From CAYUNE01 sp964446115 (GTDB taxonomy: Bacteria; Desulfobacterota; Desulfobulbia; Desulfobulbales; Desulfobulbaceae): DNA of 52,036 nt. Numbering within the stretch: position 1 is the stretch's first letter; the number at the start of each line of letters is the position of its first letter. Below, one piece after another: positions 15,499 to 24,865 of the stretch. The stretch lies in assembly GCA_964446115.1 (NCBI GenBank), contig CAYUNE010000025.1:1-52036 (forward strand). The letters are read 5' to 3'. The notes beneath the pieces were generated by a model. It was not told where the DNA came from and ran no database searches. It saw nothing but the letters and a program-made list of their open reading frames with translations. Both the position numbers and the translations under genes were made by a program.

Positions 15499-16682
15499 AG
15501 ACACTTTGTTTTTTCACCGGCAGCCGTGCCGAGTATTGGCTGTTGCGCCCCCTTCTGGCGGCAACCCGCGATTCCGGGATGCTGCGGCTGCAGCTCATTG
15601 TTTCCGGCATGCACCTGGCTCCGGAATTCGGACTCTCGTACCGGGATATCGAAGAGGATGGCTTTCCCATCGACGAAAAGGTTGAAATTCTGCTCAGCTC
15701 AGACAGTGCTGTGGGTACCTGCAAGTCGGCGGGACTGGCATTGTCCGGGGTTGGTGAGGCACTGGCACGGCTGCGTCCGGACATGCTGGTGCTGCTGGGT
15801 GATCGCTTTGAAACCTTTGCCGCGGCCGCGGCCGCAACCCTTGTTTCCCTGCCCATCGCCCATATCCATGGAGGCGAGATTACCGAAGGGGCCTGCGATG
15901 ATGCCCTGCGGCACGCCATCACCAAGATGAGCCATCTGCATTTCACGGCCACGGCCGAGTATCGACGCCGGGTGATCCAATTGGGAGAACATCCGGATAC
16001 CGTCTTCCATGTGGGCAGCCTGGGAGTTGAAAATATGCGCAGGATTCGCCTGCTTTCCCGCCATGAGCTGGAACGGCAGATCGACTTTTCCCTGGGGGAA
16101 CGCAGCGCCCTGGTAACCTTTCATCCGGTAACTCGGCAGCCGGATGAGGCGGCCGGACAGTTTGGCCAGTTACTGGCGGCCCTTGACGACTGCCGACCGC
16201 TGCAGATCATCTTCACCAAGGCAAACAGTGATGCGGGCGGACGCGAGATCAACCGTATGATCAGCGACTATGTCGCCGCCAATCCCCACAGGGCAACGGC
16301 CTTTGCCAGCCTGGGACAGGTGCGTTACTTCAGCGCGTTACAATGGGTAGACCTGGTGATCGGCAACAGCAGCAGCGGTATTATCGAGGCGCCGAGTTTC
16401 CCGGTCGGGGTGGTGAACATCGGCGATCGCCAGCGGGGCAGGGTGCGGGCGGCCGGCGTCATCGACTGTCCGCCCGGACGACGGGAGATTAAACGGGCCT
16501 GTGATCTTGCCCTGTCCCGGGAACACAGGCGTAAGAGGCAGGCCGGATCGAATCCCTATGAGCGCCGGGGAACCACCCGGAGGGTTATGGAAATCCTGCA
16601 GGATGCCGATAAGATCAGGGTAGCCAAGAAATTTTACGACATCAACACAGTTTTCGAAGGATCACACGGCAACCGTCCATGA
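15495..16682 (+). CDS. legG: UDP-sugar 2-epimerase, hydrolysing (NeuC/LegG family)
   Basis: This 395-residue GT-B-fold protein starts LCFFTGSRAEYWLLRPLL, the NeuC family beginning, followed by LVLLGDRFETFAAAAAA, HIHGGEITEGACDDALRHAITKM (partly shown) and GNSSSGIIEAPSF near the C-terminus. It removes the nucleotide and inverts C2 to give the substrate of the LegI synthase. The presence of a hydrolysing 2-epimerase is the mark of the legionaminic/sialic type of pathway, since pseudaminic acid synthesis uses PseG instead. It overlaps both neighbours by 4 bases. Confidence 0.9.
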   Translation: MKTLCFFTGSRAEYWLLRPLLAATRDSGMLRLQLIVSGMHLAPEFGLSYRDIEEDGFPIDEKVEILLSSDSAVGTCKSAGLALSGVGEALARLRPDMLVLLGDRFETFAAAAAATLVSLPIAHIHGGEITEGACDDALRHAITKMSHLHFTATAEYRRRVIQLGEHPDTVFHVGSLGVENMRRIRLLSRHELERQIDFSLGERSALVTFHPVTRQPDEAAGQFGQLLAALDDCRPLQIIFTKANSDAGGREINRMISDYVAANPHRATAFASLGQVRYFSALQWVDLVIGNSSSGIIEAPSFPVGVVNIGDRQRGRVRAAGVIDCPPGRREIKRACDLALSREHRRKRQAGSNPYERRGTTRRVMEILQDADKIRVAKKFYDINTVFEGSHGNRP

Positions 16683-17728
16683 GAAAGGTCAACAAGCTGG
16701 TTATCGGCCCGGACAGTACGGTCAAGGATGCCCTTGCCGCCATTGACCGGGGAGTGATGCAGATCGCCCTGGTGGTGGAGGAAGACCGTTTGCTGGGCAC
16801 AATCACCGATGGTGACATCAGACGGGGATTCCTCAAGGGGAAAAGGCTTGACGATCCCATCCGGGATATCTACAACCCGGATCCGGTCCAGGCCGGAATC
16901 AACCAGTCAAAAGACGATATACTGCAGCTGGCCCTGGCCAGAGGTATCAAAAATGTTCCCATTGTCGATGAAGACGGGATACTGGTCGGCATCGAAAATA
17001 TCCACGATTATCTGCGGGTCAGCTCCAAGCCCAATCTGGTGATCCTCATGGCAGGCGGCCTCGGGACCAGGCTGCGGCCCCTCACCGAGCACACCCCCAA
17101 GCCCATGCTGACGGTGGGAGCAAAGCCGATTCTGGAGACCATTATCGAGTCCTTTGCCCGACATGGATTCAGGAATTTTTTACTGAGTGTCAATTACCGG
17201 GCCGAACAGATCCAGGACTATTTCGGTGACGGTTCCAAATACGGCGTGGAGATCGACTATATCGTCGAATCAAAAAGGCTGGGTACGGCCGGTGCCCTGA
17301 GCCTGCTGCCCCAGTGGCCCGAACGCCCTTTCATAGTTATGAACGGTGATCTGCTCACCGGTCTCAATTTCGAGCACCTGCTCAATTATCATCTCCATAC
17401 CAATGCCCATGCCACCATGTGCGTGCGGGATTATGAGTTTCAGGTTCCCTATGGCGTGGTGCAGACCGACGGGGCCAAGGTCCGGGCCATCGAAGAAAAG
17501 CCGGTGCATCATTTTTACGTCAATGCCGGTATCTATGTTCTGCATCCCTCGGTGCTCCGCTTCATACCCAAGGACACCTTTTACGATATGCCGCAGCTTT
17601 TCCAGGATCTGCTCGCGGTCCAGAAAAAGGTGTGTTCCTTTCCGGTGAAGGAGTACTGGCTCGATATCGGGCGGCCCGCTGAGTTCGAACAGGCCCAGGT
17701 AGAGTTTGATCAATATATGGATCTGTAA
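16679..17728 (+). CDS. ptmE: CBS-pair nucleotidyltransferase (PtmE type)
   Basis: The protein has 349 residues. Two CBS motifs occupy about 1-115, and a sugar-phosphate nucleotidyltransferase domain follows with GGLGTRLRPLT at 126-136, KPML at 141-144 and MNGDLL further on. In Campylobacter, PtmE makes GDP-glucosamine for the legionaminic acid route, and this gene has the same fusion and operon place. The CBS pair probably senses an adenine nucleotide and adjusts flux, which is inference. PtmF, PtmA and a dedicated phosphomutase are not in this operon. Confidence 0.8.
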   Translation: MRKVNKLVIGPDSTVKDALAAIDRGVMQIALVVEEDRLLGTITDGDIRRGFLKGKRLDDPIRDIYNPDPVQAGINQSKDDILQLALARGIKNVPIVDEDGILVGIENIHDYLRVSSKPNLVILMAGGLGTRLRPLTEHTPKPMLTVGAKPILETIIESFARHGFRNFLLSVNYRAEQIQDYFGDGSKYGVEIDYIVESKRLGTAGALSLLPQWPERPFIVMNGDLLTGLNFEHLLNYHLHTNAHATMCVRDYEFQVPYGVVQTDGAKVRAIEEKPVHHFYVNAGIYVLHPSVLRFIPKDTFYDMPQLFQDLLAVQKKVCSFPVKEYWLDIGRPAEFEQAQVEFDQYMDL

Positions 17729-17742
17729 GAAAGATCACGGCC

Positions 17743-18453
17743 ATGGTTGAGAAAGGCGAGGGGATACTGGGTATCATACCGGCCCGGGGCGGGAGCAAGG
17801 GATTGCCCGGCAAGAATATCAAGGAGCTGCACGGTAAACCGCTCATTGCCTGGACCATTGAGGCGGGACTTGACTGTGAATTGATCGATGAGTTGATCGT
17901 CAATACCGACAGTGATGAAATTGCGGAAGTGGCCCGTCAACACGGCGGCCGGGTGCCCTTCCTGCGGCCGGCGGAACTGGCCGGCGATACCGCTTCCACC
18001 ATCGATGTTCTGCGCCATACGCTTCAATGGTATGAGGAGCGGGACCGGCGGTTTGAGCTGGTGCTGCTGCTGCAGCCCACCTCGCCGTTACGGAGTGCCG
18101 CCGACATCCAGGGGGCTTTGAGACTTTTCAGGGACAAAAAGGCCCGGGCCGTGGTTTCTGTCTGTCCCGTGGAGCACCATCCCCACTGGAGCAATCAGCT
18201 CCCGGAAGATAGGTGCATGGCCGGTTTTCTCAGGCCGCAGGTCATCAACAAGCCACGGCAGCAGCTGCCGAAATATTACGGCCTCAACGGCGCCATCTAC
18301 CTGGCTGCCGTTGACTTCCTCATGGCGCATGGTTCTTTTTTCGGGGAAAGAACCTATGCCTATGTCATGGACAGGGAACGATCCGTGGACATCGACACGG
18401 CCATGGATTTCCAGCTGGCGGAACTCCTGCTTCAGGGAGATCAAAAAATCTGA
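17743..18453 (+). CDS. legF: CMP-legionaminic acid synthetase (NeuA family)
   Basis: The protein has 236 residues. The cytidylyltransferase signature IPARGGSKGLPGKN is at 12-25, and LLLQPTSPLRS and DIDTAMDF also follow the family pattern. It activates the nine-carbon acid with CTP, giving the sugar donor for flagellin glycosylation. It is the last gene of the operon, 14 bases after ptmE, and converges on maf with 37 bases between the two stops and no clear terminator. NeuA-type enzymes for sialic, legionaminic and pseudaminic acids look alike, so the substrate is inferred from the operon. Confidence 0.87.
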   Translation: MVEKGEGILGIIPARGGSKGLPGKNIKELHGKPLIAWTIEAGLDCELIDELIVNTDSDEIAEVARQHGGRVPFLRPAELAGDTASTIDVLRHTLQWYEERDRRFELVLLLQPTSPLRSAADIQGALRLFRDKKARAVVSVCPVEHHPHWSNQLPEDRCMAGFLRPQVINKPRQQLPKYYGLNGAIYLAAVDFLMAHGSFFGERTYAYVMDRERSVDIDTAMDFQLAELLLQGDQKI

Positions 18454-18490
18454 TTACCGGCATTTTGATTGGTCGGCACTGCGGCGAGGG

Positions 18491-21001
18491 TCATGCCGTT
18501 GCCTTCTCGCAGAGGAGTTTTTTCGCCAGGCTGTTGTCCGGATCCTGCGCCAGCACATGGCTGAACATGGCCTGTGCCCCCTCCTCAATATGCAACCGGC
18601 GGTAATATCTGCCCAGGTTGATCATGGCGACCAGGTCGGAGGGCACCTTTTCCAGGTAATTCAAAAAGACGTTGAGTGCCTGCTGATGGGCACCGGTGAG
18701 TTTGAGCATTTCCCCATACTGGAGAAGGTAGCTGGGAGAGATGGCCGACAGCGATTCCAGCGCCAAGAGGGCATTGGGGTAGTCGTGGGCATCGATGGTG
18801 AGGGAGGCGACCCGGCGCAAACCGTCTTCCACCAGAGTTTCGTTGCCGCTGTCAAAGAGCTGCTGATAACATTCAAGGGCTCCGGCAGGGTCGCCCCCGA
18901 TCTCCAGGAGATAGCCCTTTGCAAGTGCCAGATAATCTTTTGCATCATTATCAGGATGATTTTCCAGGGAATGGACCAGCCGTTGAAGGGCTTCGATATT
19001 TTTCTGCCGGAAAAACATCCTGGCCTTTCCTTTGACCGCGGCGAGATCTGCAAACTGCCGGCTCCGTTTCATGTGATCGGTTTCGGAGTCGTTCAAGATC
19101 GCCTGAAATTCACGCTCCAGAATGTTGAGTTCATCAGCCGCCGGGCGGGGAAGATCATCCACAGTCAATGATTTTCTGGTGAGCCAGACCAGGGCGCGTC
19201 CGGGCTGGGAGTCGTGCCGCCACTGCCCGGCAAGGGCGGCGATATCCACGTCTTCTTCCTCTTCGGCAAGCCGTGAGATGAGCCGTTTTTTGCTGTTCTG
19301 CACCAGGGTGATGAGGGACGCGGCGCTTTTCCGGTAGGCGGTGTAATATCTTTCAGCCGTGGTCTCGATCTCCCTTTCGTCCCAGTCAGCTGTTTCGTCG
19401 ATGCGGGTCAGGCGCAGGAAGTGGCGTATTCCATATCCCTTGACCAGTTTGGCAAAATCGGCATACCTGGTGTTGAGGCGGCGTTCGATTTTGTCCATGC
19501 GTTTTTTGTAGCTGAAATCTCTTTTTTTTCCGTTACGGCCAAAGAGGCCGGCGTTGTATTGCAGGGCCTTGACGGCAAGTTTTTTGATGTTGAGGAGTTG
19601 GCCATGGGCCCGGGTCAGCTCCTGGATCGCCCTTGTGTAGTATGCCTTTCTCTCTTCCCGGGTTGTTTCCGGAACCAGCCGGCGCAGATGTTCCCTGGCC
19701 TCTATTCCGCAGTGGACAAGGGGGATGCTGGACAGGGGAATATGGTCCACATGGGGCACCTTTGCCGCCCCCGGTGCGGGATTGATGAATTGCACCCCCT
19801 TTTTCCGGGCCTTTTCGGCCTGGGTTCCGAGTATGTCTATCGCCGTGACGAAATCGCTGCTGGATTCGGCATAATCACCGCCGTAGGTTTCGACCCGGGA
19901 GCAGATCTTGCCGAGTTGGGGACCGGCCTTGCTCTCGTTGCTGCCCCGGGCATGGGTGAAGCCGTCCGGGCTGAAGCAGAGATCCACTCCGGCGAGAATG
20001 ATCTGCGAAAATCCCATTTCCACGGCTACCCCAAGGGCGACATTGGAGACGGTGGGTCCGGGATAGGGGATATTTTTTTCGTTGAGATCGCTCTTCCAGG
20101 GGAATCGGTCGCCCAGGTAGAGATTGCGTCCCCGCCACTGTGCCGCAAGCTGCGGCACCACATGGTAGGCATGGACAAAGAGAGAAGAGCGCCAGAAGGA
20201 AAGCATGTCCTTGCTGATGTCGAAACTCACCTGATTGGGATCGATGGAAAAGATGAGATCCGGTTCCAGGTCGAGTTGGCGCAGACGCCGGCAGATACGA
20301 GAAACCGCAATGGTGACGAGGCGCGGACGGTTTTGCCGGACCCAGGGAAGAATTTCGTCAAGTGAAGGGCCACCGGCCAGCAGCACTGCGGTTGCACCCG
20401 AAAAACTGTTACGCAGAACATCCGCGCTGCGGATATTTTCCCCAACGTTTTCCAGCTGTTTTTCCAGAAAGGTTTCAGAGCCCAGCGAGGCGTGGACATT
20501 CCAGGAGAGCTGCTGCAACTCCGTCTGCAGTTGATAATGCAGCTGTTGATATTCGGGCAGAAACGCATCCTCGGCGGCCAGCGACTGCACCAGGGTGATA
20601 TTGCCCAGGTAGACATATTTCCGGGCCTCCAGTTTTTCCAGGACAGGGCTGAACTGTTCATGGGTTATGCACAAAACCCTGTCGTCACCGGCTTCAGGGC
20701 CGAAAAATTGCGGCAGCCGCATACGGATGGCTTCATGGACAGCGGCAAGTTCCACGACAACGATACGGGTGCCGTTGCCGATTTCGGCGGAGGAAAGATA
20801 GGAAAGCAGGGTCCCCGAATCGCTACCGACGATGATGAACAGGTTGTTTTCCGCGGCAATGAGCTTGGCAAAGCGCTGCCGGTGCAGTTCCCGTGCCCCT
20901 GTCCTGTTCAGCGAGTTGTGATTTACCTCGTAGAGGTAGGCGTCGCCGAAGTCGTTTTGTAGAAAACAGCCCAGGGGCGTAGCCTGAGAAGAAATGGTCA
21001 T
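18491..21001 (-). CDS. motility accessory factor Maf, flagellin glycosyltransferase
   Basis: The protein has 836 residues. The DUF115/MAF_flag10 core lies at about 185-400 with LLAGGPSLDE (207-216), ISRICRRLRQLDLEPDLIFS-like motif and SIDPNQ. A coiled, basic linker follows (about 430-560). The C-terminal ~150 residues are TPR-like helical repeats (ALECYQQLFDSGNETLVEDG; ALNVFLNYLEKVPSDLVAMI). Maf proteins transfer nonulosonic acids to Ser/Thr of flagellin in the cytoplasm. It lies between fliW and the legionaminic acid operon, consistent with use of CMP-legionaminic acid. The TPR tail may bind flagellin or the export system, which is inference. Confidence 0.87.
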   Translation of the reverse strand: MTISSQATPLGCFLQNDFGDAYLYEVNHNSLNRTGARELHRQRFAKLIAAENNLFIIVGSDSGTLLSYLSSAEIGNGTRIVVVELAAVHEAIRMRLPQFFGPEAGDDRVLCITHEQFSPVLEKLEARKYVYLGNITLVQSLAAEDAFLPEYQQLHYQLQTELQQLSWNVHASLGSETFLEKQLENVGENIRSADVLRNSFSGATAVLLAGGPSLDEILPWVRQNRPRLVTIAVSRICRRLRQLDLEPDLIFSIDPNQVSFDISKDMLSFWRSSLFVHAYHVVPQLAAQWRGRNLYLGDRFPWKSDLNEKNIPYPGPTVSNVALGVAVEMGFSQIILAGVDLCFSPDGFTHARGSNESKAGPQLGKICSRVETYGGDYAESSSDFVTAIDILGTQAEKARKKGVQFINPAPGAAKVPHVDHIPLSSIPLVHCGIEAREHLRRLVPETTREERKAYYTRAIQELTRAHGQLLNIKKLAVKALQYNAGLFGRNGKKRDFSYKKRMDKIERRLNTRYADFAKLVKGYGIRHFLRLTRIDETADWDEREIETTAERYYTAYRKSAASLITLVQNSKKRLISRLAEEEEDVDIAALAGQWRHDSQPGRALVWLTRKSLTVDDLPRPAADELNILEREFQAILNDSETDHMKRSRQFADLAAVKGKARMFFRQKNIEALQRLVHSLENHPDNDAKDYLALAKGYLLEIGGDPAGALECYQQLFDSGNETLVEDGLRRVASLTIDAHDYPNALLALESLSAISPSYLLQYGEMLKLTGAHQQALNVFLNYLEKVPSDLVAMINLGRYYRRLHIEEGAQAMFSHVLAQDPDNSLAKKLLCEKATA

Positions 21002-21071
21002 GGAGTTTGTTTCCGTCTGAAAAGAAGAGGCCGGGCCGGAGATGTAGCAATGGCCTCACCGGCCGCAACGA

Positions 21072-21494
21072 TTAGTTTTCCGGCAGCGGAGTCCGGACGT
21101 CATAGGGAGAGTTTTCCAGGACCGTCTGCAGGCCGCGGTTGGTTTTGGGACTGAAGAAGAGGGGAGCCGTAAGATTGAGGGTGATTTTTTTGTCGGGGGT
21201 AATGGTGACGATGCTGAGGATGTAGATATCGTCATCCTCGGTGATCTGCAAAAGCTTGCACTCTTCGGGTCCGATCGCTATCCGGTAGTCGGGAAAGAAG
21301 TTGGTGGGATCGGTGACCACAAAGGCAAAATCAGGATCGTTGATGTTCTGCAGCCAGAAAAGCGGCTGGTTTTTCTCGTTGGGCATGACGATGAAAGATT
21401 TGAGGTGTTCCAAACCGACAAATCCTTCCGGAAAGAGAATGGTCTTTTCCGGATCATATTCAACTTCGCCAAAGCGAGTCGTGATTTTTTTCAT
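21072..21494 (-). CDS. fliW: flagellar assembly factor FliW
   Basis: The protein has 140 residues, close to the usual 130-150. Family motifs are visible: ILFPEGFVGLEHLKSF (20-35) and PLFWLQNINDPDFAF further on. FliW binds CsrA and relieves its repression of flagellin translation; when flagellin accumulates it captures FliW and CsrA represses again. Its start overlaps the csrA stop by 4 bases, the conserved csrA-fliW arrangement. The flagellin leaders with CsrA-type hairpins in the same window complete the circuit. Confidence 0.95.
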   Translation of the reverse strand: MKKITTRFGEVEYDPEKTILFPEGFVGLEHLKSFIVMPNEKNQPLFWLQNINDPDFAFVVTDPTNFFPDYRIAIGPEECKLLQITEDDDIYILSIVTITPDKKITLNLTAPLFFSPKTNRGLQTVLENSPYDVRTPLPEN

Positions 21495-21733
21495 TTTACC
21501 TTATCCTTTTGAGCAAGAGACTTGCTTACGTTGTCAAGGTCGGTGAAATCCCAGTCGGCAGCATCGATATTTTCCTGACGGATGCGTTCGTAAAGTTCCT
21601 GGCGATATATCTTCTTGGTGCGGGGTGCTTCGATACCGATCCGGGCCCCTCCTCCCTTGAGTTCAATGACTTTAACGGTTATATCGTCCCCGATCAGGAT
21701 TCCTTCTCCGGGTTTTCTGGTGAGTACCAGCAT
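21491..21733 (-). CDS. csrA: carbon storage regulator CsrA, flagellin translational repressor
   Basis: The protein has 80 residues from the ATG at 21733 (MLVLTRKPGEGILIGDDITV); the frame is open 15 codons upstream without family similarity. The beta-strand core and the RNA-binding motif RIGIEAPRTKKIYRQELYERI are complete. The C-terminal tail of about 20 residues beyond the short gammaproteobacterial form is typical of CsrA proteins controlled by FliW. CsrA binds GGA in hairpin loops. It is coupled to fliW by a 4-base overlap, and flgL ends 110 bases upstream. Confidence 0.95.
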   Translation of the reverse strand: MLVLTRKPGEGILIGDDITVKVIELKGGGARIGIEAPRTKKIYRQELYERIRQENIDAADWDFTDLDNVSKSLAQKDKVK

Positions 21734-21843
21734 AATAGGCTCCAATAATTTGCGTTGATACGGAAAAATAGTCCACACACAATATTATCAGCTATAATAT
21801 GCTGGAACACAAGAACTTTTTTTATTTTTTCGTTATGTATCAA

Positions 21844-22800
21844 TCAGATAAAGTCGAGAATCGACAGCTTTGAAACTTTGGAGGTAACGCTTAAGGCCGC
21901 CTGAAAAGCCGTTTCCTGCTGCACGATGTTGTTAAATGCCTCAATTGCATCGGCATCTTCGTAACGAGAGAGAATCTGTTGAAGGTCGATCCGCATCTCT
22001 TCCTGATGATCCATTGCCGTTTCCACCCGCTGGGTATGGTTACCCAGCCGGCTACGCAGCCGGCGGTTTTGGTCGGCGGCCAGGTCGAGATTGTCGATCT
22101 CCGATTCTATCCGCGGAATATCCTGATTTTCGATGGCCTCCATCACATTGGTGACCACGGCAAAGATATCTATGCGACCGGCATCTGTTTCGCCGTTGTT
22201 GTCGGCGTCACCAAGGAAGAGGGTGTTGCCGGTGAGATTCACCTCCAGCATTTCCCCGGGGGTGATTTCCAGCTCGGTTGGGTTGGCATCACCCTGGTAA
22301 AGCACGGGCCAGGTGGCCTGATCGGCGGGATTATAGCCGCCGGGTGTATAATCCGGATTGACGGCAAATGGTTTGGTCTTTTCTTCATAACCGGCAAAGA
22401 TATACTTGCCGTTGACGGTGCCGTTGGCCGCATCGATGAGTTCCTGGCGCATATGCCCCACCTGTTCCGCCAGAACCCGCATATCCTCATCGCTCATGAC
22501 GCCGTTTACCGCATTGATGGCTAGCTCCTTGACTCGGACCAGCGTATTTTCGATGTGGTTGAGATGACCGTCCGTGGACTTCATGGTGTCAAAGGCCTGA
22601 CCCATGGTTTCAAGATATCGGTCCACGTTGCTCAGCTGTTTCCGGGTATTTAATACCGGCCTGACGGCAGCCGGATTGTCCGAGGGTCGGTTGAGTTTTT
22701 TACCGGTGGCGCCGATGGTCCGCAGTTCCTCAAGGTCCCTGGTTATTTGGTTGAGCCGGGAGCCGAGCATCCGGTATGACGTTCCTTGCGTTGCTTTCAT
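21844..22800 (-). CDS. flgL: flagellar hook-filament junction protein FlgL
   Basis: The protein has 318 residues, near the family's ~300. The N-terminus (TSYRMLGSRLNQITRDLEEL, then GKKLNRPSDNPAAVRPVLN) and the C-terminal helix (FNNIVQQETAFQAALSVTSK) match flagellin-like D0/D1 ends. FlgL (HAP3) sits between FlgK and the filament. It starts 8 bases after flgK and is followed by csrA. An aspartate/asparagine-rich stretch in the middle (FLGDADNNGETDAGRID) could bind calcium, but this is only a resemblance. Confidence 0.92.
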   Translation of the reverse strand: MKATQGTSYRMLGSRLNQITRDLEELRTIGATGKKLNRPSDNPAAVRPVLNTRKQLSNVDRYLETMGQAFDTMKSTDGHLNHIENTLVRVKELAINAVNGVMSDEDMRVLAEQVGHMRQELIDAANGTVNGKYIFAGYEEKTKPFAVNPDYTPGGYNPADQATWPVLYQGDANPTELEITPGEMLEVNLTGNTLFLGDADNNGETDAGRIDIFAVVTNVMEAIENQDIPRIESEIDNLDLAADQNRRLRSRLGNHTQRVETAMDHQEEMRIDLQQILSRYEDADAIEAFNNIVQQETAFQAALSVTSKVSKLSILDFI

Positions 22801-22808
22801 GGTGGTGC

Positions 22809-24191
22809 CTATCGCTTGAGTTCTATGAGCGCCCCCATCATTTCATCGATGGTGGAGAGAAATTTGGCCGAGGATTCAAAGCCGCGCTGGAACTGGATCA
22901 GGTCGATCATCTCCTCTTCGAGGGAAACCCCGGCTATGCCGTCGCGCATGTTTCGCAGCTGTACCATGGCGTCTTCGGCGCCTCCGAGCGCCAGCTTGTT
23001 GCTGCTGACCGCGATTCCCACCTTGGCGGCCACCTTGCCGTAAAAGTTGTCAAAGGTATCGGTTCCGTCGAGGAGATAGTCTGTCTCAAGAGCGGCAATG
23101 TTCAGAACATTGCGGTTATCTCCCGGAGCATCGGAGAGGCCGGCTGCAACCTGATCCGAATCGGTGAGCTCCACCTGAAGGTGGCGGGCGGCATTTTCCT
23201 CGACACCGCCGAGATCGGTGAAAAAGGCCAGTCCGGTGCTGCCGTCCAGGCCCGTCCCGGCCCGGTGCTGCTCGTTCACCGCCACACTGATACCATGGGC
23301 CAGATGATCGAGGTCTGCGGCAACATCACCGATGAAGACATCCCTGGTTTCGAAGAGCCCGTACATTTCTCCGCCCATGTTGCTCAGGTGGATATCCTTG
23401 CTGGTACCGGCGATCTGAACGCTGAGGTTGACATTGCTGCCGTCGGTTTCGGCCTGGAGAAGCATGGCCTGTTTTCCCTGCACCAGGGGCAACCCCCCGG
23501 GGAGCTGCAGGGCGAGCATGCCGTGGCTGTCCTCATAACTGCGCACCCCCAGCAGGCCGGAGAGTTCCTCCACCAGCAGATCTCTCTGGTCCCGGGCCGC
23601 ATTGGCGGATTGCCCGGAACTCTCCACCAGCTGAATACGCTCGTTGAGTTCGGCGATGCGGGAGATCTTTTCGTTGGCCGGGTCGATTTTGGCCAGGATG
23701 GTGTTGTTGATGTTGCCCCGGACGGTGTTGAGTTCATCCATGGTTGTCCGGAAGGCCGAGCCGAGGAGCTGTCCCCGCTGTATGACCATGTCCCTTTCAA
23801 CCAGTCCGCTGGGATTGGTGGAAAGTTTCTGCCATGAGTCGAAAAAACGATCGATCTCCGCGGCTATGCTGTTATCGCCGATATTGATCAGCCTTTCCAC
23901 TTCGCTTAATGGGGTCGACCTGCCGCTTTCTTCGCCGAAGTCGATATTTTTTCGATGCATCTGCCGGGTTATGAAAATGTCATGATCCCGCTGCACATTG
24001 GCCACGGTGACCCCCTGGCCGACAAAAAAATTGCCGAAATTGAGCGAGGGTATCTGTTCCAGCTCCGCGCGTTGGCGCGAATATCCCTTGGTGTTGACAT
24101 TGGCGACATTGTTGCCGACAATCTCGATGGATTTCTGGTTGGTTGCCAGGCTGGTCTTGCCGGCGTTGAGTGCTGTGATCAGTCCGCCCAT
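22809..24191 (-). CDS. flgK: flagellar hook-associated protein FlgK
   Basis: The protein has 460 residues, on the short side for FlgK. The N-terminal rod-type motif is visible (SIEIVGNNVANVNTKGYSRQ), followed by the HAP1 region, and the C-terminal helix carries EEMIDLIQFQRGFESSAKF. FlgK (HAP1) joins hook and filament. It forms an operon with flgL (8-base gap). The upstream 317 bases to flgN contain no recognised gene. Confidence 0.94.
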   Translation of the reverse strand: MGGLITALNAGKTSLATNQKSIEIVGNNVANVNTKGYSRQRAELEQIPSLNFGNFFVGQGVTVANVQRDHDIFITRQMHRKNIDFGEESGRSTPLSEVERLINIGDNSIAAEIDRFFDSWQKLSTNPSGLVERDMVIQRGQLLGSAFRTTMDELNTVRGNINNTILAKIDPANEKISRIAELNERIQLVESSGQSANAARDQRDLLVEELSGLLGVRSYEDSHGMLALQLPGGLPLVQGKQAMLLQAETDGSNVNLSVQIAGTSKDIHLSNMGGEMYGLFETRDVFIGDVAADLDHLAHGISVAVNEQHRAGTGLDGSTGLAFFTDLGGVEENAARHLQVELTDSDQVAAGLSDAPGDNRNVLNIAALETDYLLDGTDTFDNFYGKVAAKVGIAVSSNKLALGGAEDAMVQLRNMRDGIAGVSLEEEMIDLIQFQRGFESSAKFLSTIDEMMGALIELKR

Positions 24192-24508
24192 GTTTTCCGG
24201 TTTCAGCGTTGTATTTCAGTTTCACGGTTTCAGATGTTTTCCGGTTCGTACCGCTTCACTATTGGTTTCGGCGCCCCGGCCTCTTTTCTTTAGAAACCTT
24301 TTTGCCTGAGCGTCCCCTTCATTTGCCGATGCAGGCTGAGACAGTGAGGGCGGAGATATCTCACTATGCGGCCGGAGGAGATTCAGTGAAGAGGTTGTGC
24401 CTGTGATCAATCACGGCGGGCTGATGAGTGATGATGGATTGTCCGGGGGAAGTGGAGAGGGATTTCTTTTGCCCGGATGCGAGAGGGGAGAGAGGATTTG
24501 CGGCGGGG
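24192..24508. other. gap between flgN and flgK
   Basis: These 317 bases hold short open frames in several directions, but none has a family resemblance, a good ribosome binding site or neighbour-like codon use. No clear sigma-28, sigma-54 or sigma-70 promoter and no terminator was found. It separates flgM-flgN from flgK-flgL, so a promoter for flgK may be present in a form not recognised here. Confidence 0.4.
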
Positions 24509-24862
24509 CTAAATTTTTCCGGAGAGCAGCCTGCCGCCGATGGAAAAGTTTTTGGTCACGCCCTTTTGTCCGTAGGTGGGTGGGGCGCTTTGGCGACCGA
24601 AAAATTCCATTATTTCAGCTATCCAGTTGAGGGTTGCCTTGAAGAGATAGGCGTTACGCCTGTTTTCCCAATGGATTTCTTCGGCATATTTCCGGTCGTC
24701 GGGATGGAGGGATTCGATCTGCGAGAGTACCTTGATAATGGCTGATTTTTCTTCCTGGGTCGCCATCATGGCCTCGATATCCAGCTGTTTTGCCTGCTCC
24801 CGTTCCAGCAGGATGAGGTCGCGCAGCCGGAGGATCAGCTCGCGCACCGAATCCCGTTCCAT
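24509..24862 (-). CDS. flgN: FlgN family export chaperone
   Basis: This 117-residue helical protein begins VRELILRLRDLILLEREQAK, the FlgN pattern of a first helix with a DLILLE core, and continues in long polar helices. FlgN chaperones FlgK and FlgL before export. Its start lies 3 bases after the flgM stop, and flgK and flgL follow, the usual flgM-flgN-flgK-flgL order. The identification rests on length, helical pattern and this order. Confidence 0.82.
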   Translation of the reverse strand: MERDSVRELILRLRDLILLEREQAKQLDIEAMMATQEEKSAIIKVLSQIESLHPDDRKYAEEIHWENRRNAYLFKATLNWIAEIMEFFGRQSAPPTYGQKGVTKNFSIGGRLLSGKI

Positions 24863-24865
24863 GGC

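Noticed and set aside
24222..24410. 62-codon minus-strand frame between flgN and flgK
   Set aside because: No domain, no good ribosome binding site and low-complexity content; not convincing as a gene.
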